Source: an uncultured Tateyamaria sp.
GTDB taxonomy: Bacteria; Pseudomonadota; Alphaproteobacteria; Rhodobacterales; Rhodobacteraceae
DNA length: 64,000 nt
NCBI RefSeq assembly: GCF_947504105.1
Contig: NZ_CANNGP010000017.1
Location: forward strand, 19,541-83,540
Direction of reading: 5' to 3'
Both the position numbers and the translations under genes were made by a program. Below, in pieces: positions 45,729-55,047 of the stretch. Position 1 is the first letter of the stretch, and the number at the start of each line of letters is the position of its first letter. The notes under the pieces are model-generated. The model searched no databases. It worked only from the letters and a program-made list of their open reading frames with translations, and was not told the origin of the DNA.

Positions 45729-46616
45729 TTAGTTGAGCGCGTGCATCCCTGCGCCATACTCCAGCCACGCCCGCTCCTCGGGTGCTAGGTATGTGTCCAT
45801 CATTGCGTCGTATGCGCTCAACTCTTTGTCCTTTAGTTTGCCAACCCATTTCCCACTTGATCCGCTGTGGAAAAACGCGGTGTCCGACTTCATGAACCCT
45901 TTGCCGCCGGAGGGAGCGAAACGTTCGGCATTTGCCTTCATATTGCTGAACGTCGCTGCCTGCACCAATTGATCTAAGACGTGAGGCGCATGCGTGATAT
46001 CCAGCAATTCGGCCACTTTGGCAAAAATGCCCGGCAAGTCACGGGACATATCCGCGTAGTGAAACATCGACACATTAGGCCGATCCGCCAAGGCTGCGGC
46101 GGCTTTGTAATGCTGTATGATATGCGCAAGCGGCATGGCATCACCATCAAACCCTTCGGCTCCACCATCCAGAAAGCGGCGAAACGTAATGCCATCGGCA
46201 TCCTCCTCCGGGTACCAGTGATCAAACCATGACATCGGGACGTTGCGCACATGTTTGCGATACGAAAAATGCGCATCAAGTGGATGGCGAAACACGCAAA
46301 GGTACTGCGCATGATCGTCCAATGGCAGCCCGTCCATAGGCGTGTGGCTTTTCATACTGCGTCTGTGGCTCATTGCTTCGAGCCTCTCGGCGACTTCCGG
46401 CATCTCACGGATGCGAATGTCGACCCAAGGCATTCTGATGGAGAGTTCTGTTTCGACCTCGGGATCACCAGAGAACAGCAGGGCCACGATGGTCTGCATC
46501 CACGTGGTTCCACATTTTGGAGGCGTGACAACAAAGACGTCATCGGGGCGAGTGTCGACCATATCCCAACGTCTGTTGTCGGTTAATGGGCCAAGGTAGA
46601 GCTTGCGATTGGTCAT
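45729..46616 (-). CDS. Sulfotransferase (PAPS-dependent)
   Basis: A 295-residue sulfotransferase domain. The 5'-phosphosulfate loop is TPPKCGTTWMQ and the 3'-phosphate site is in FRHPLDAHFSYRKH. The acceptor is unknown. It is slightly AT-richer than its neighbours. The start at 46616 is 5 bases from the end of the upstream SDR gene, so it may be co-transcribed with it. Confidence 0.85.
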   Translation of the reverse strand: MTNRKLYLGPLTDNRRWDMVDTRPDDVFVVTPPKCGTTWMQTIVALLFSGDPEVETELSIRMPWVDIRIREMPEVAERLEAMSHRRSMKSHTPMDGLPLDDHAQYLCVFRHPLDAHFSYRKHVRNVPMSWFDHWYPEEDADGITFRRFLDGGAEGFDGDAMPLAHIIQHYKAAAALADRPNVSMFHYADMSRDLPGIFAKVAELLDITHAPHVLDQLVQAATFSNMKANAERFAPSGGKGFMKSDTAFFHSGSSGKWVGKLKDKELSAYDAMMDTYLAPEERAWLEYGAGMHALN

Positions 46617-46621
46617 ATCGG

Positions 46622-47362
46622 TCAGATACACCGCCCGCCGTCCACTTCGAGCGCCACACCCGTAATCATTGACGCTGCGTTGGAGCACAGGAACGTGGCT
46701 GCCGCGCCCATGTCCTGCGGGGTGGAGAAGCGGCCAAGGGGGATGGTCGAGAGGAACTTGGCGCGGGTTTCTGGCGTGTCTTCGCCCATGAAACTTTTTA
46801 GCAGGGGCGTTTCGCCTGCCACCGGGTTGATCGCGTTCACGCGCACGCCGTGGGGGGCAAGTTCGACCGCCATCGCCTTGGTTGCGGTGATCATCCAGCC
46901 CTTGGACGCGTTGTACCAGTTGAGCCGGGGCCGCGGGCTGACGCCCGCGGTGGAGGCGACGTTGAGAATGGCACCCGCCCCGCGGTCTTTGAAGTGAGGT
47001 ACAAGGCTGCGGGCGGTAAGGTAGACCGACTTGGCGTTGACCGCCAGCACGCGGTCGAAGTCGTCTTCGCTGACGTCTTCCATGGCTTGGGGCAGGTGGG
47101 TGATGCCCGCGTTGTTCACTAGAATGTCGAGATGGCCAAACGTGCCAAGCGCTGTGTCCGCGAGCGCGTGGACCGACGTGCCGTTCGCGACGTCGACCTG
47201 TGCTGCATGACCGCCGATGTCCTTTGCAATCACTTTCGCCCCGTTGCCGTTGATGTCGGCGACCATCACCGAGGCCCCTTCGGCAGCAAAGGCGCGCGCG
47301 ATCCCCTCGCCAAAGCCGCTGGCCCCGCCCGTGACGATCGCCGTTTTGCCTTCAAGCTGCAT
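46622..47362 (-). CDS. Short-chain dehydrogenase/reductase 1
   Basis: Classical SDR of 246 residues. NAD(P) motif GGASGFGEG, NNAG, catalytic Ser in VASTAG and YNASK are all seen. Oxidises or reduces an unidentified alcohol or ketone. It overlaps the upstream hydrolase gene by 11 bases and forms part of a catabolic operon with the aldehyde dehydrogenase. Confidence 0.9.
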   Translation of the reverse strand: MQLEGKTAIVTGGASGFGEGIARAFAAEGASVMVADINGNGAKVIAKDIGGHAAQVDVANGTSVHALADTALGTFGHLDILVNNAGITHLPQAMEDVSEDDFDRVLAVNAKSVYLTARSLVPHFKDRGAGAILNVASTAGVSPRPRLNWYNASKGWMITATKAMAVELAPHGVRVNAINPVAGETPLLKSFMGEDTPETRAKFLSTIPLGRFSTPQDMGAAATFLCSNAASMITGVALEVDGGRCI

Positions 47363-48209
47363 CTGACACCCCCCAGATGAAATTCCGCATGAGCGTATAG
47401 AACGCCTCTGCCGCGTCAAAGTCGACGGTGTGGCCCGCGTTGTCCAGCAGGTGGTAGAGGGCGTCAGGCAGGTGTTGTGCGATTTCAGCGCCGAAAGGAT
47501 GGGGCATGATGGGGTCTTGTTTGCCCGAGATGACGAGGGCGGGGCAGGTGATCTTTGCAAGCCCGGGGCGGAAGTCGAACCGCCCATGTTCGTTTTTTGG
47601 CCCATTGAAGTGCGTGGCGACCGGGTTCTTGACGATCATGCGCGCGACCATGTCCTGGTTCAGACCCTTGATCGAATAGAGCGGGAAACAGGTGTCGAAA
47701 TAGGCTTGCCTGCGCTCTGGCGTGGGGTCGGACCAGTAGGTGCGCGCGACCTTACCGGCCTTCGCTCCGCCGATGCGCGTGAAAGCGTCGAACACCGCTT
47801 CGAAATCCACGTGGGCTGCCGTGACTGACAGAATAAGCCCCGGCAGCCGACCGGGGTGCCGCGTCGCAAAGGATTGCGCGACATAGCCGCCGAAGGACGC
47901 GCCGTAGATGATGGGTTTCTCGACCCCCAAAACGTCGCACAGTCCGGCGACGTCATCGCCCCATTGCGCTAGGGTCCATGTTTCGGGATCGCCATCGTCC
48001 GACCGCCCGTTTCCGCGATGATCGACATAGACGATCTGGCACAGGTCTGAGAGTTGGCCCAGATGCGGTTTGTAGATCGAATGATCCGCCCCCGGACCGC
48101 CATGCAGGGCGATGAGCGTGGGCTTTTCGCGCATGGTCGGTCCGTCTGGGACAAGGCCTGCGCCCTCTATGTCAACATAGAGCCGAACGCCGTTTACCTC
48201 GATCCGCAT
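47352..48209 (-). CDS. Alpha/beta hydrolase, proline-iminopeptidase-like
   Basis: A 285-residue hydrolase. HGGPGADHS and VYVDHRGNGRSD are typical of proline iminopeptidase and related alpha/beta hydrolases. Nucleophile elbow GASFGGYVAQ, acid in SGKQDPIMP, His in NAGHTVDFD. It may cleave an ester or amide taken up by the adjacent ABC importer. The start overlaps the end of SDR 2. Confidence 0.88.
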   Translation of the reverse strand: MRIEVNGVRLYVDIEGAGLVPDGPTMREKPTLIALHGGPGADHSIYKPHLGQLSDLCQIVYVDHRGNGRSDDGDPETWTLAQWGDDVAGLCDVLGVEKPIIYGASFGGYVAQSFATRHPGRLPGLILSVTAAHVDFEAVFDAFTRIGGAKAGKVARTYWSDPTPERRQAYFDTCFPLYSIKGLNQDMVARMIVKNPVATHFNGPKNEHGRFDFRPGLAKITCPALVISGKQDPIMPHPFGAEIAQHLPDALYHLLDNAGHTVDFDAAEAFYTLMRNFIWGVSDAA

Positions 48210-48925
48210 TACGCCGTCGCCCTCCCGCCCGATTGGTCGAAACAGAACCCAGTGGTGAAACTGGCCTCGTCCGAGGCGAGCCAGCAGGTCATGGACGCAA
48301 TCTCTTCCACTGTGCCGAAGCGGCCCATGGGAATCTTGGACTGCATAAAGTCGATATGCTCTTGCGTCATCTGGTCGAAGATGGCCGTGCGCACCGCCGC
48401 CGGAGCGATGGCGTTGCAGGTCACGCCGCTGGTCGCTAACTCCTTGCCCAGTGATTTGGTCAGGCCGATGACGCCTGCCTTCGAGGCCGAGTACGCAGGG
48501 GCGTTGGGGTTTCCCTCTTTCCCGGCGATCGAGGCGATGTTGATGATCCGCCCCCACCCTTTGGCCCGCATCATGGGGGCGGCTGCGCGGTTGCAGTAGA
48601 AGACGGCGTTCAGGTTCAGGTCATGCACTTTTAGCCATTCTTCGACGGGATAGTTCCATGTGGTTGTGTTTGGCCCGGTGATCCCGGCAGAGCAGACGAG
48701 GATATCCGGGTAGGCCTCTTGCATGGCATGGTCCACCGCCCCAGCGTTTGTGACGTCAATCTGGCGGGTGTCCATTTCCAACGCGGCAAGGGCGTCGGCA
48801 TTGATGTCCCAGACCTCGACCGTGCCGCCTTCGGCCTTGATCCGTTCCGCGATGCCATGACCCAAACCCGCAGCTCCGCCAGTGATGACTGCTTTGCGAC
48901 CTTGAAAGCGTTTTTCGAAGATCAT
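48209..48925 (-). CDS. Short-chain dehydrogenase/reductase 2
   Basis: Classical SDR of 238 residues. Cofactor motif GGAAGLGHG, SAG, catalytic region NIASIAG and YSASK. It resembles 3-oxoacyl-ACP reductase-type SDRs, but the substrate is not evident. 27 bases separate it from the aldehyde dehydrogenase. Confidence 0.9.
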   Translation of the reverse strand: MIFEKRFQGRKAVITGGAAGLGHGIAERIKAEGGTVEVWDINADALAALEMDTRQIDVTNAGAVDHAMQEAYPDILVCSAGITGPNTTTWNYPVEEWLKVHDLNLNAVFYCNRAAAPMMRAKGWGRIINIASIAGKEGNPNAPAYSASKAGVIGLTKSLGKELATSGVTCNAIAPAAVRTAIFDQMTQEHIDFMQSKIPMGRFGTVEEIASMTCWLASDEASFTTGFCFDQSGGRATA

Positions 48926-48952
48926 GGGGTGTCCTTTCTATACTGCACGACC

Positions 48953-50395
48953 TCAGTCATGATGGGCTGCCACGGTTTTCAGAGTGGAGAAACCATAGAG
49001 CGCTTCGAAGCCCTTTTCGCGGCCATGACCGGATTTTCCGATACCGCCAAAGGGCAGTTCGACCCCACCTCCCGCGCCGTAGTTGTTGATGAAGACCTGG
49101 CCCGAGCGCAACGCCTTGGCCAGCCGCATCTGCCGTCCGCCGTCGCGCGTCCAAACGCTGGCGACAAGGCCGTAATCGGTGTTGTTGGCGATGCGCAGCG
49201 CCTCCTCCTCCGTATTGAATGGGATCAGCACCTGCACTGGACCAAAGATTTCGTCGCGCGCAAGGGTGTGGTCCGGTGGGACGTTTTCGAACAGTGTGGG
49301 GAGGACATAGGCGCCGCTATCGGGTGCATCTTGCAAGCGTCCCTGTGCGGCAATGGTCAGGTCCGCGCCCCGTGCAAGGAACCCTTCGACAATTTGTTTC
49401 TGTCGGGTCGAGATCAGCGGGCCGATGCGCAGGTCATCAAGTGCGGGGCCAACCGTGAGGTTGGCGTAGGCATCGGACATAAGGCGGCGGACTTCGTCAT
49501 AAACTCCGCGCTGCACAAGGATGCGGGATGAGGCGGAACAGGTCTGTCCGGCGTTCTGGATCCCTGCATTCACGAGGAAGGGCAGGGCGGCATCCAGATC
49601 GGCATCGTCAAACACCAGCTGCGGGGATTTGCCGCCAAGTTCCAGCGTCACTGGCACCACGTTGGCCCCTGCGGCCTGCTGGACCAGCGCGCCAGTGCAC
49701 ACCGAACCGGTGAAGCTGATATGCCGGACTCCCGGATGCGCAGCCAGCGCTGCACCTGCTTCGGCCCCCAGACCGGGGACGACGTTCAGTGCGCCGTCGG
49801 GCAGGCCAGCCTCGGCTGCGATATAGGCAAAGGCGAGGGCGGTCAGGCAGGCTTCTTCTGCTGGTTTCAGGACACAGGCGTTGCCCATCGCAAGGGCTGC
49901 GCCAACTGACCGCCCGATGATCTGCATTGGGTAGTTCCATGGCACGATGTGGCCCGTGACCCCATGCGGTTCGCGCAGGGTATAGACGGTGTAACCATCC
50001 AGATAGGGGATAGTTTCGCCGGTGATCTTGTCCGCGGCACCCCCGTAAAATTCCATGTACCGGGCAAGTGCCACGGCGTCGGCGCGGGCTTGGGTGAGCG
50101 GTTTGCCGACATCCAGCGCCTCGAGTGTGGCGAGGTCGTCGACCCGGTCCAGCACGCAACGCCCGATCTCGGTCAGGATACGCCCCCGTTCGGTGGCCGT
50201 CATGCGTCCCCAATCGCTTTCACGCGCTGCGTGAGCGGCTGCCACGGCGCCATCGATGTCCTGCGCTTGCCCGCGCGCGATCCGGGCCAGATCGCTACCA
50301 TCCGACGGGTTGATGAGGGGGAGCGTGTCACTGGCCGCGCGCCATGTGCCACCGATCAGCATCAGCGAGGGGTCGAACCAGAGGGCGTCGATCAT
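48953..50395 (-). CDS. NAD(P)-dependent aldehyde dehydrogenase
   Basis: A 480-residue aldehyde dehydrogenase. Catalytic Glu in VTLELGGKSP, catalytic Cys in NAGQTCSASSR, oxyanion/cofactor segment FTGSVCTG, and WNYPMQ all present. Betaine-aldehyde or gamma-aminobutyraldehyde dehydrogenases look similar; the substrate is unresolved. It overlaps the ABC ATPase gene by 4 bases. Confidence 0.93.
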   Translation of the reverse strand: MIDALWFDPSLMLIGGTWRAASDTLPLINPSDGSDLARIARGQAQDIDGAVAAAHAARESDWGRMTATERGRILTEIGRCVLDRVDDLATLEALDVGKPLTQARADAVALARYMEFYGGAADKITGETIPYLDGYTVYTLREPHGVTGHIVPWNYPMQIIGRSVGAALAMGNACVLKPAEEACLTALAFAYIAAEAGLPDGALNVVPGLGAEAGAALAAHPGVRHISFTGSVCTGALVQQAAGANVVPVTLELGGKSPQLVFDDADLDAALPFLVNAGIQNAGQTCSASSRILVQRGVYDEVRRLMSDAYANLTVGPALDDLRIGPLISTRQKQIVEGFLARGADLTIAAQGRLQDAPDSGAYVLPTLFENVPPDHTLARDEIFGPVQVLIPFNTEEEALRIANNTDYGLVASVWTRDGGRQMRLAKALRSGQVFINNYGAGGGVELPFGGIGKSGHGREKGFEALYGFSTLKTVAAHHD

Positions 50396-51969
50396 GGAAG
50401 GCTCCTTGCGCGTGTTGTTTCATGGGGTGGCAATTGCGGCGCGGCGTCAATCAATTGCCTTGTGTAGGGGTGTTGCGGATCGCTAAAGACAGCTTCGGTC
50501 TGGCCTGCCTCCACGATCCTTCCTTTCTGCATGACCATCACCCGGTCGGTGATCGTGCGCACTACGCTCAGGTCGTGGCTGATGAACAGGTAAGTCAGAT
50601 CGTACTGGCGACAGAGATCCGCAATCAGGTCGAGGATTTGCGCCCGTACCGAGACATCGAGGGCGCTGACCGCCTCGTCAAAGATCACCAGTTCAGGGCG
50701 GATGATCAGAGCGCGTGCAATGGCAAGGCGTTGCCGTTGCCCGCCCGAGAATTGGTGGGGGTACTTCTGGGCATCGTCCGGGGAAAGGCCCACATCTGTC
50801 AGGGCGTAGGCGATCCGTTCCTCGCGGTCAGTCGGAGGCGTGTCCAGCAAATGGAACGGTTCAGTGATCAGGCGGGCGACGCGGTGACGGGGGTTGAAGC
50901 TGCCGTAAGGGTCCTGAAAGACCACCTGCATCTTGCGCCTGACAGACGGGTCAGTGACGGGCGTACCATCCAGCGTGATCGACCCGCCCTGCACCGGCTC
51001 AAGCCCGAGGATGGCGCGCGTGAGGGTGGACTTGCCACATCCGCTTTCTCCGACCAGCCCGATCCGTTCGCCGCGCTTTACATCAAAGCTGACCTCGTCC
51101 ACCGCACGATGTGTCCCCGCGGGGACAAACAGTTTCGTGCGGGGCAGAGTGTAGTCGCGCACGACATCCTGAACACGTAACAGCGGAGCTTGCTCCGCCC
51201 CGCCCGGCAGATCGACGCGGTGGTTGGAGGCGGCCAGCAAGGCTTGGGTATAAGGGTGCTGCGGGTCGGCCAGTAAGGCGGGCGTGTCGCCCGCCTCGAC
51301 CACTTCACCATGACGCATGACGACGATCCGGTCGGCCATCTCGGCCACGACAGCAAGGTCGTGGGTGATCATCAGCAGACCCATCCCATCCTCAGCGGCA
51401 AGGCGTTTGAGCAAGGTCAGGATTTGGGCCTGCGTGGTGACGTCAAGCGCCGTGGTGGGTTCGTCTGCAATCAACAGCTTGGGTCCGCACGCGATGGCAA
51501 TGGCGATTACAACGCGCTGACGCTGTCCGCCGGACAGCTCATGCGGGTAGCGGGACAAGGGGATACTCTCTAGTCCCACACGGTCCAGAACCTCCCGCGC
51601 GCGGCGTTGCGGGTTGAGTTCGGGCCGGTGCAGGCGCACCGTTTCGGAGACTTGGTCGCCGATGGTCTGCACCGGATTAAGCGCTGTCATCGGCTCTTGA
51701 AAAACCATGCCCGCGAGGTCGCCGCGCAAGGTGCAGAGCGTGGTTTCATCCAACTCCAACATCTCGTGGCCGTCGAGGCTGATGGTCCCCGTTGCTTCGG
51801 ACTGAGGGGGCAGCAATTGCATCACGGCCAGCGCTGTCATGGACTTGCCCGACCCGCTTTCTCCGGTGACGGCGACAACCTCCCCCGGTGTCAACGACAG
51901 CGACACGTCGCGCAGGATCGGTGCGCCCGCGATGGACAGTGACAGGCCGGTGATGGACAGAAGGCTCAT
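50392..51969 (-). CDS. Dipeptide/oligopeptide ABC transporter, fused double ATPase
   Basis: A 525-residue protein with two complete nucleotide-binding domains in tandem (DppD-DppF type). Walker A GESGSGKS and GESGCGKS, and signature motifs LSGGQRQR and FSGGQRQR. It powers uptake with the two permeases upstream. Palindrome copy 11 lies at the linker between domains, read KLFVPAGTHR. It overlaps both neighbours by 4 bases. Confidence 0.93.
   Translation of the reverse strand: MSLLSITGLSLSIAGAPILRDVSLSLTPGEVVAVTGESGSGKSMTALAVMQLLPPQSEATGTISLDGHEMLELDETTLCTLRGDLAGMVFQEPMTALNPVQTIGDQVSETVRLHRPELNPQRRAREVLDRVGLESIPLSRYPHELSGGQRQRVVIAIAIACGPKLLIADEPTTALDVTTQAQILTLLKRLAAEDGMGLLMITHDLAVVAEMADRIVVMRHGEVVEAGDTPALLADPQHPYTQALLAASNHRVDLPGGAEQAPLLRVQDVVRDYTLPRTKLFVPAGTHRAVDEVSFDVKRGERIGLVGESGCGKSTLTRAILGLEPVQGGSITLDGTPVTDPSVRRKMQVVFQDPYGSFNPRHRVARLITEPFHLLDTPPTDREERIAYALTDVGLSPDDAQKYPHQFSGGQRQRLAIARALIIRPELVIFDEAVSALDVSVRAQILDLIADLCRQYDLTYLFISHDLSVVRTITDRVMVMQKGRIVEAGQTEAVFSDPQHPYTRQLIDAAPQLPPHETTRARSLP
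51112..51127. repeat. 16-bp palindrome copy 11, outlier inside ABC ATPase gene
   Basis: Perfect TGTCCCCGCGGGGACA about 32 kb from the cluster around parAB. Read Val-Pro-Ala-Gly-Thr in the interdomain linker. Confidence 0.85.
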
Positions 51970-52781
51970 ACCCGCGCCACCCGCAGTTTCGGATCAAGCG
52001 CATCCCGCAACCCGTCGCCCAAAAGGTTCAGACCAAGCACTGTCAGGATGATCGCCATCCCCGGCCCCAGCGCCATATGGGGCGCGATGCTGACCAGTGT
52101 TTGCGCATCTGCCAACATCCGGCCCCAGCTGGGAGTGGGTGGTTGTGCGCCGAGACCGACATAGGACAAGGCCGCTTCGGCCAGTATCCCCAAAGAGAAC
52201 TGGATCGTGGCCTGCACAATCAGCAGGTTCGCGATGTTGGGCAGGATGTGTTCGACACTGATGCGCGCGGCCCCCTTACCTGCCACACGCGCGGCAAGGA
52301 TGAATTCGCGTGCCCAGAGGGGCAGGGCACCGCCACGTGTGACGCGCGCGAAGACGGGGATGTTAAAGATGCCGATGGCGATGATGGCGTTGATTGCGCC
52401 TGCACCGAAGACGGCGGTGATCAGGATGGCGATGACCAGTGATGGAAAGGCAAAGATCATGTCATTGCCGCGCATGATGACCTCGTCCACCCAACCGCCT
52501 TGCCGCGCGGCGGCCCACAGGCCCAAGGGAACACCCAACCCGATGCCGATGCCCACCGCGACGCAGGCCACGGCGATGGATGTGCGCGCACCCACCATGA
52601 TCATCGAAAACATATCACGCCCGAAATGGTCCGTGCCGAACCAGTGTGTGCTGTTCGGGGTTTGCAGCTTGTCGGGGATGTTCATCGCGCCATGATCAAA
52701 CGGAGTCCAGACAAAGGACAAAAGCGCTGCGATGACCATGAGCGCCGACAGCGCCCCGCCAAGGATCAAGGCCCGGTTCAT
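51966..52781 (-). CDS. Peptide-type ABC transporter permease (DppC-like)
   Basis: A 271-residue inner-membrane permease with about six helices. The EAA loop is seen as AEAALSYVGLGAQPPTPSWG. It forms the channel with the DppB-like subunit and overlaps both neighbours by 4 bases. Confidence 0.92.
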   Translation of the reverse strand: MNRALILGGALSALMVIAALLSFVWTPFDHGAMNIPDKLQTPNSTHWFGTDHFGRDMFSMIMVGARTSIAVACVAVGIGIGLGVPLGLWAAARQGGWVDEVIMRGNDMIFAFPSLVIAILITAVFGAGAINAIIAIGIFNIPVFARVTRGGALPLWAREFILAARVAGKGAARISVEHILPNIANLLIVQATIQFSLGILAEAALSYVGLGAQPPTPSWGRMLADAQTLVSIAPHMALGPGMAIILTVLGLNLLGDGLRDALDPKLRVARV

Positions 52782-53725
52782 GTGCGCGCCCTCAGCCGTG
52801 GATCGACGGCGGCATAGGCCAGATCGACGAGGAAGTTCACCATGATCACCGCAAAGACGAGCAGCATTGTCACGCTCTCCACCACGATCAGATCGCGGGC
52901 CGAGATACTTTGAAAGATCAGGCGTCCGAGGCCCGGCAGGTAAAACACCTGTTCGATGATGATCCCACCCGCGAGCAGGAACGAGAATTGCAGCCCAAGG
53001 ATCGTCAGTACCGGGATCATTGCATTGCGCAAGCCGTGACGGCGCAGGGCGGCACCACGGCTCAGCCCCTTGGCGCGGGCGGTGCGCATGAAATCCTCAT
53101 CCAGCACATCCAGCAGGGACGAGCGCATGACGCGCGCAAGGATCGCTGCTTGCGGCAGTGCAAGCGCGATGGCGGGCAGGGTGAGCGATTTCATCGCCGC
53201 CCAGCCCCCTTTATCCCAACCCGCGAACCCTCCGGCGCTGAACCAGCGCAGGTTGATTGCAAAGATCAGCACCAACATCATCGCAAACCAGAAATTCGGG
53301 ATGGCGATGCCCACTTGGGTCGCGCCCATCACACCCACATCACCCGCCTTGCCCCGGCGGGAAGCTGCATAGATACCAGCGGGAAAGGCGATGATCGTGG
53401 ACAGTGTCAGCGCATAGAGCGCAAGGGGCAAGGACACCCAGAGCCGGTCTGCAATCATCTGTGTCACGGGGGTGCGGTACTGGTAGGACGTGCCGAAATC
53501 GCCCTGCAGCATGCCCCCGACCCAAGAGAGATATCGTTGCCATTTCGGCTGATCGAGGCCTAGCTCTGCCCGCAATGCGGCCAGCGTATCTTCTTGCGCA
53601 TTGATCCCCAGCATGAACGAGGCCGGATCACCGGGCGCCACTTCGATCACTGCAAAGATCAGCAGCGACGCAATGGCGAGGCTGATGGCGAGTGAAACGA
53701 GCCGTTTGAGAGTGTAGCGCAGCAT
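52778..53725 (-). CDS. Peptide-type ABC transporter permease (DppB-like)
   Basis: A 315-residue permease. The N-terminus MLRYTLKRLVSLAISLAIAS and IEQVFYLPGLGRLIFQSI are hallmarks of DppB/OppB. First gene of the minus-strand transport-catabolism operon; the tetR gene ends 12 bases upstream on the same strand. The matching binding protein is at 56600-58072. Confidence 0.92.
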   Translation of the reverse strand: MLRYTLKRLVSLAISLAIASLLIFAVIEVAPGDPASFMLGINAQEDTLAALRAELGLDQPKWQRYLSWVGGMLQGDFGTSYQYRTPVTQMIADRLWVSLPLALYALTLSTIIAFPAGIYAASRRGKAGDVGVMGATQVGIAIPNFWFAMMLVLIFAINLRWFSAGGFAGWDKGGWAAMKSLTLPAIALALPQAAILARVMRSSLLDVLDEDFMRTARAKGLSRGAALRRHGLRNAMIPVLTILGLQFSFLLAGGIIIEQVFYLPGLGRLIFQSISARDLIVVESVTMLLVFAVIMVNFLVDLAYAAVDPRLRART

Positions 53726-53737
53726 ATGGCTGCGACG

Positions 53738-54370
53738 TTAGGCGGGCGGATCAGTGCAGGCAAGCACGTCCGTGAGCGCACCCAGATCGCGCGCGAGCGT
53801 GGCCATGGCCATCCCTCGGATCGTGGCGATGTAGCAGTCCTGCGACCAGCCGCAGGTTTGTGTCAGGTTTTCCCAATTCCGGACGGACAGTATGGTCCAC
53901 AACAGGTCGGTGGCCTGCTCTATATCCGTGCCCGGGGGTAGGGTGCCGTCCTCGGCCAGTGCCGAGATGGCGGCTGAACAGCCTTCACGCATGTCCTGCA
54001 TACGGGTGTTCCAGGCAGCGGCCGCTTCGGCATCGGTGTCCGTGACGGCCATGATGGCACGGGCCACGCCATAGATCTTGGGGATGTAGTTGCCCCATGC
54101 CGTGACAAAGGCGTCCAGCCGCTCAGCGCCAGACCGTGCGCCCCGGCTGGGGGCAAGGCCGGTATCAATATCGTTCAGCCGGTCCTGATAGCGCGTTGCC
54201 GCCACCAGCAGGTCGGTCCGGCTGGGAAAGTGCAGATACACCGCTTGCCGGCTGATCCCCGTCGCCCGCGCGATGTCGGACATCGTCGGCAGTTTTGCAT
54301 CGGGCGCTTCCAGCAGCTTCAGGGTCGCCTGCAGAATTTTGGTCGGGGTATCGATTGGCTCACTTGACAT
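53738..54370 (-). CDS. TetR-family transcriptional regulator
   Basis: A 210-residue repressor. An N-terminal HTH (about 20-60: MSDIARATGISRQAVYLHFP) precedes a helical ligand-binding domain. The start is taken at 54370, which lies inside the first of three palindromic operators, so it probably autoregulates and controls the divergent quinone reductase. It may also control the transporter genes just downstream. Confidence 0.9.
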   Translation of the reverse strand: MSSEPIDTPTKILQATLKLLEAPDAKLPTMSDIARATGISRQAVYLHFPSRTDLLVAATRYQDRLNDIDTGLAPSRGARSGAERLDAFVTAWGNYIPKIYGVARAIMAVTDTDAEAAAAWNTRMQDMREGCSAAISALAEDGTLPPGTDIEQATDLLWTILSVRNWENLTQTCGWSQDCYIATIRGMAMATLARDLGALTDVLACTDPPA

Positions 54371-54419
54371 GCTGTCAAGAAGCACATAGTTGACACGATG
54401 TCAATTTACACAGTGTCAA
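54364..54419. promoter_or_regulatory. Three tandem TetR operators
   Basis: TTGACATGCTGTCAA (54364-54378), TTGACACGATGTCAA (54390-54404) and TTTACACAGTGTCAA (54405-54419). All fit TTGACA-N3-TGTCAA, the last with one mismatch. They fill the gap between tetR and the divergent oxidoreductase gene. Confidence 0.8.
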
Positions 54420-54439
54420 GCAAACGACGGAGACATCAC

Positions 54440-55009
54440 ATGACCAAAAAGGTTTTCATCTGGGTGGCGCATCCCAAGGCCGGATCGCTGAACGCAGCCT
54501 TGGCGGAACGCTATGCGCAAGGAGCCCGGGCCAAGGGGGCCGAGGTCCGGATCATGCACCTGTCGGACATGGACACAGAACACGGCTATGACGCAGATGC
54601 GCCCGTTTCGCCTGATGTGCAGGCGTGGCAAGACAATGTCCGCTGGGCCGATCATGTGATGATCGTGCACCCCTACTGGTGGGGCGCGATGCCCGCGCAA
54701 GCCAAAGCGGTGATGGATGCGGGGCTGCAATCTGGATTTGCTTACAAGTATCATGGGCGCGGTCTGGGCTGGGACAAGCTGCTTGAGGGCCGGACGGGTG
54801 ACGCGATCATCACGGCCGATACACCGCCATGGGTCGACACGGTGCTCTACCGCAGTCCGGGCCGCCGCGTGATGCGCAACCAGGTCATGAAGTTCGTTGG
54901 CGTGAAGCCTCGCAACGTTGTGATGCTGGGATCGGTCAAACTGGCCAAGCCCGAAAAGATCGCAAATTGGCTGAAGCGGGCCGAGGCAATGGGCGCTGCG
55001 GCGGCCTGA
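54440..55009 (+). CDS. NAD(P)H-dependent quinone oxidoreductase (flavodoxin-like)
   Basis: A 189-residue protein of the NQO1/MdaB/KefF flavodoxin-like family (WVAHPKAGSLNAALAERYAQGA; HPYWWGAMPAQAKAVMDAGL). Probably an FMN/FAD enzyme reducing quinones or electrophiles. The start at 54440 follows GGAGAC. The frame is open to 54398, but that part overlaps the operators. Expression is probably relieved when TetR binds its ligand. Confidence 0.85.
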   Translation: MTKKVFIWVAHPKAGSLNAALAERYAQGARAKGAEVRIMHLSDMDTEHGYDADAPVSPDVQAWQDNVRWADHVMIVHPYWWGAMPAQAKAVMDAGLQSGFAYKYHGRGLGWDKLLEGRTGDAIITADTPPWVDTVLYRSPGRRVMRNQVMKFVGVKPRNVVMLGSVKLAKPEKIANWLKRAEAMGAAAA

Positions 55010-55047
55010 CCCCTCGCCGCAGTGGACAGGACCGTTATGTATGGGTC

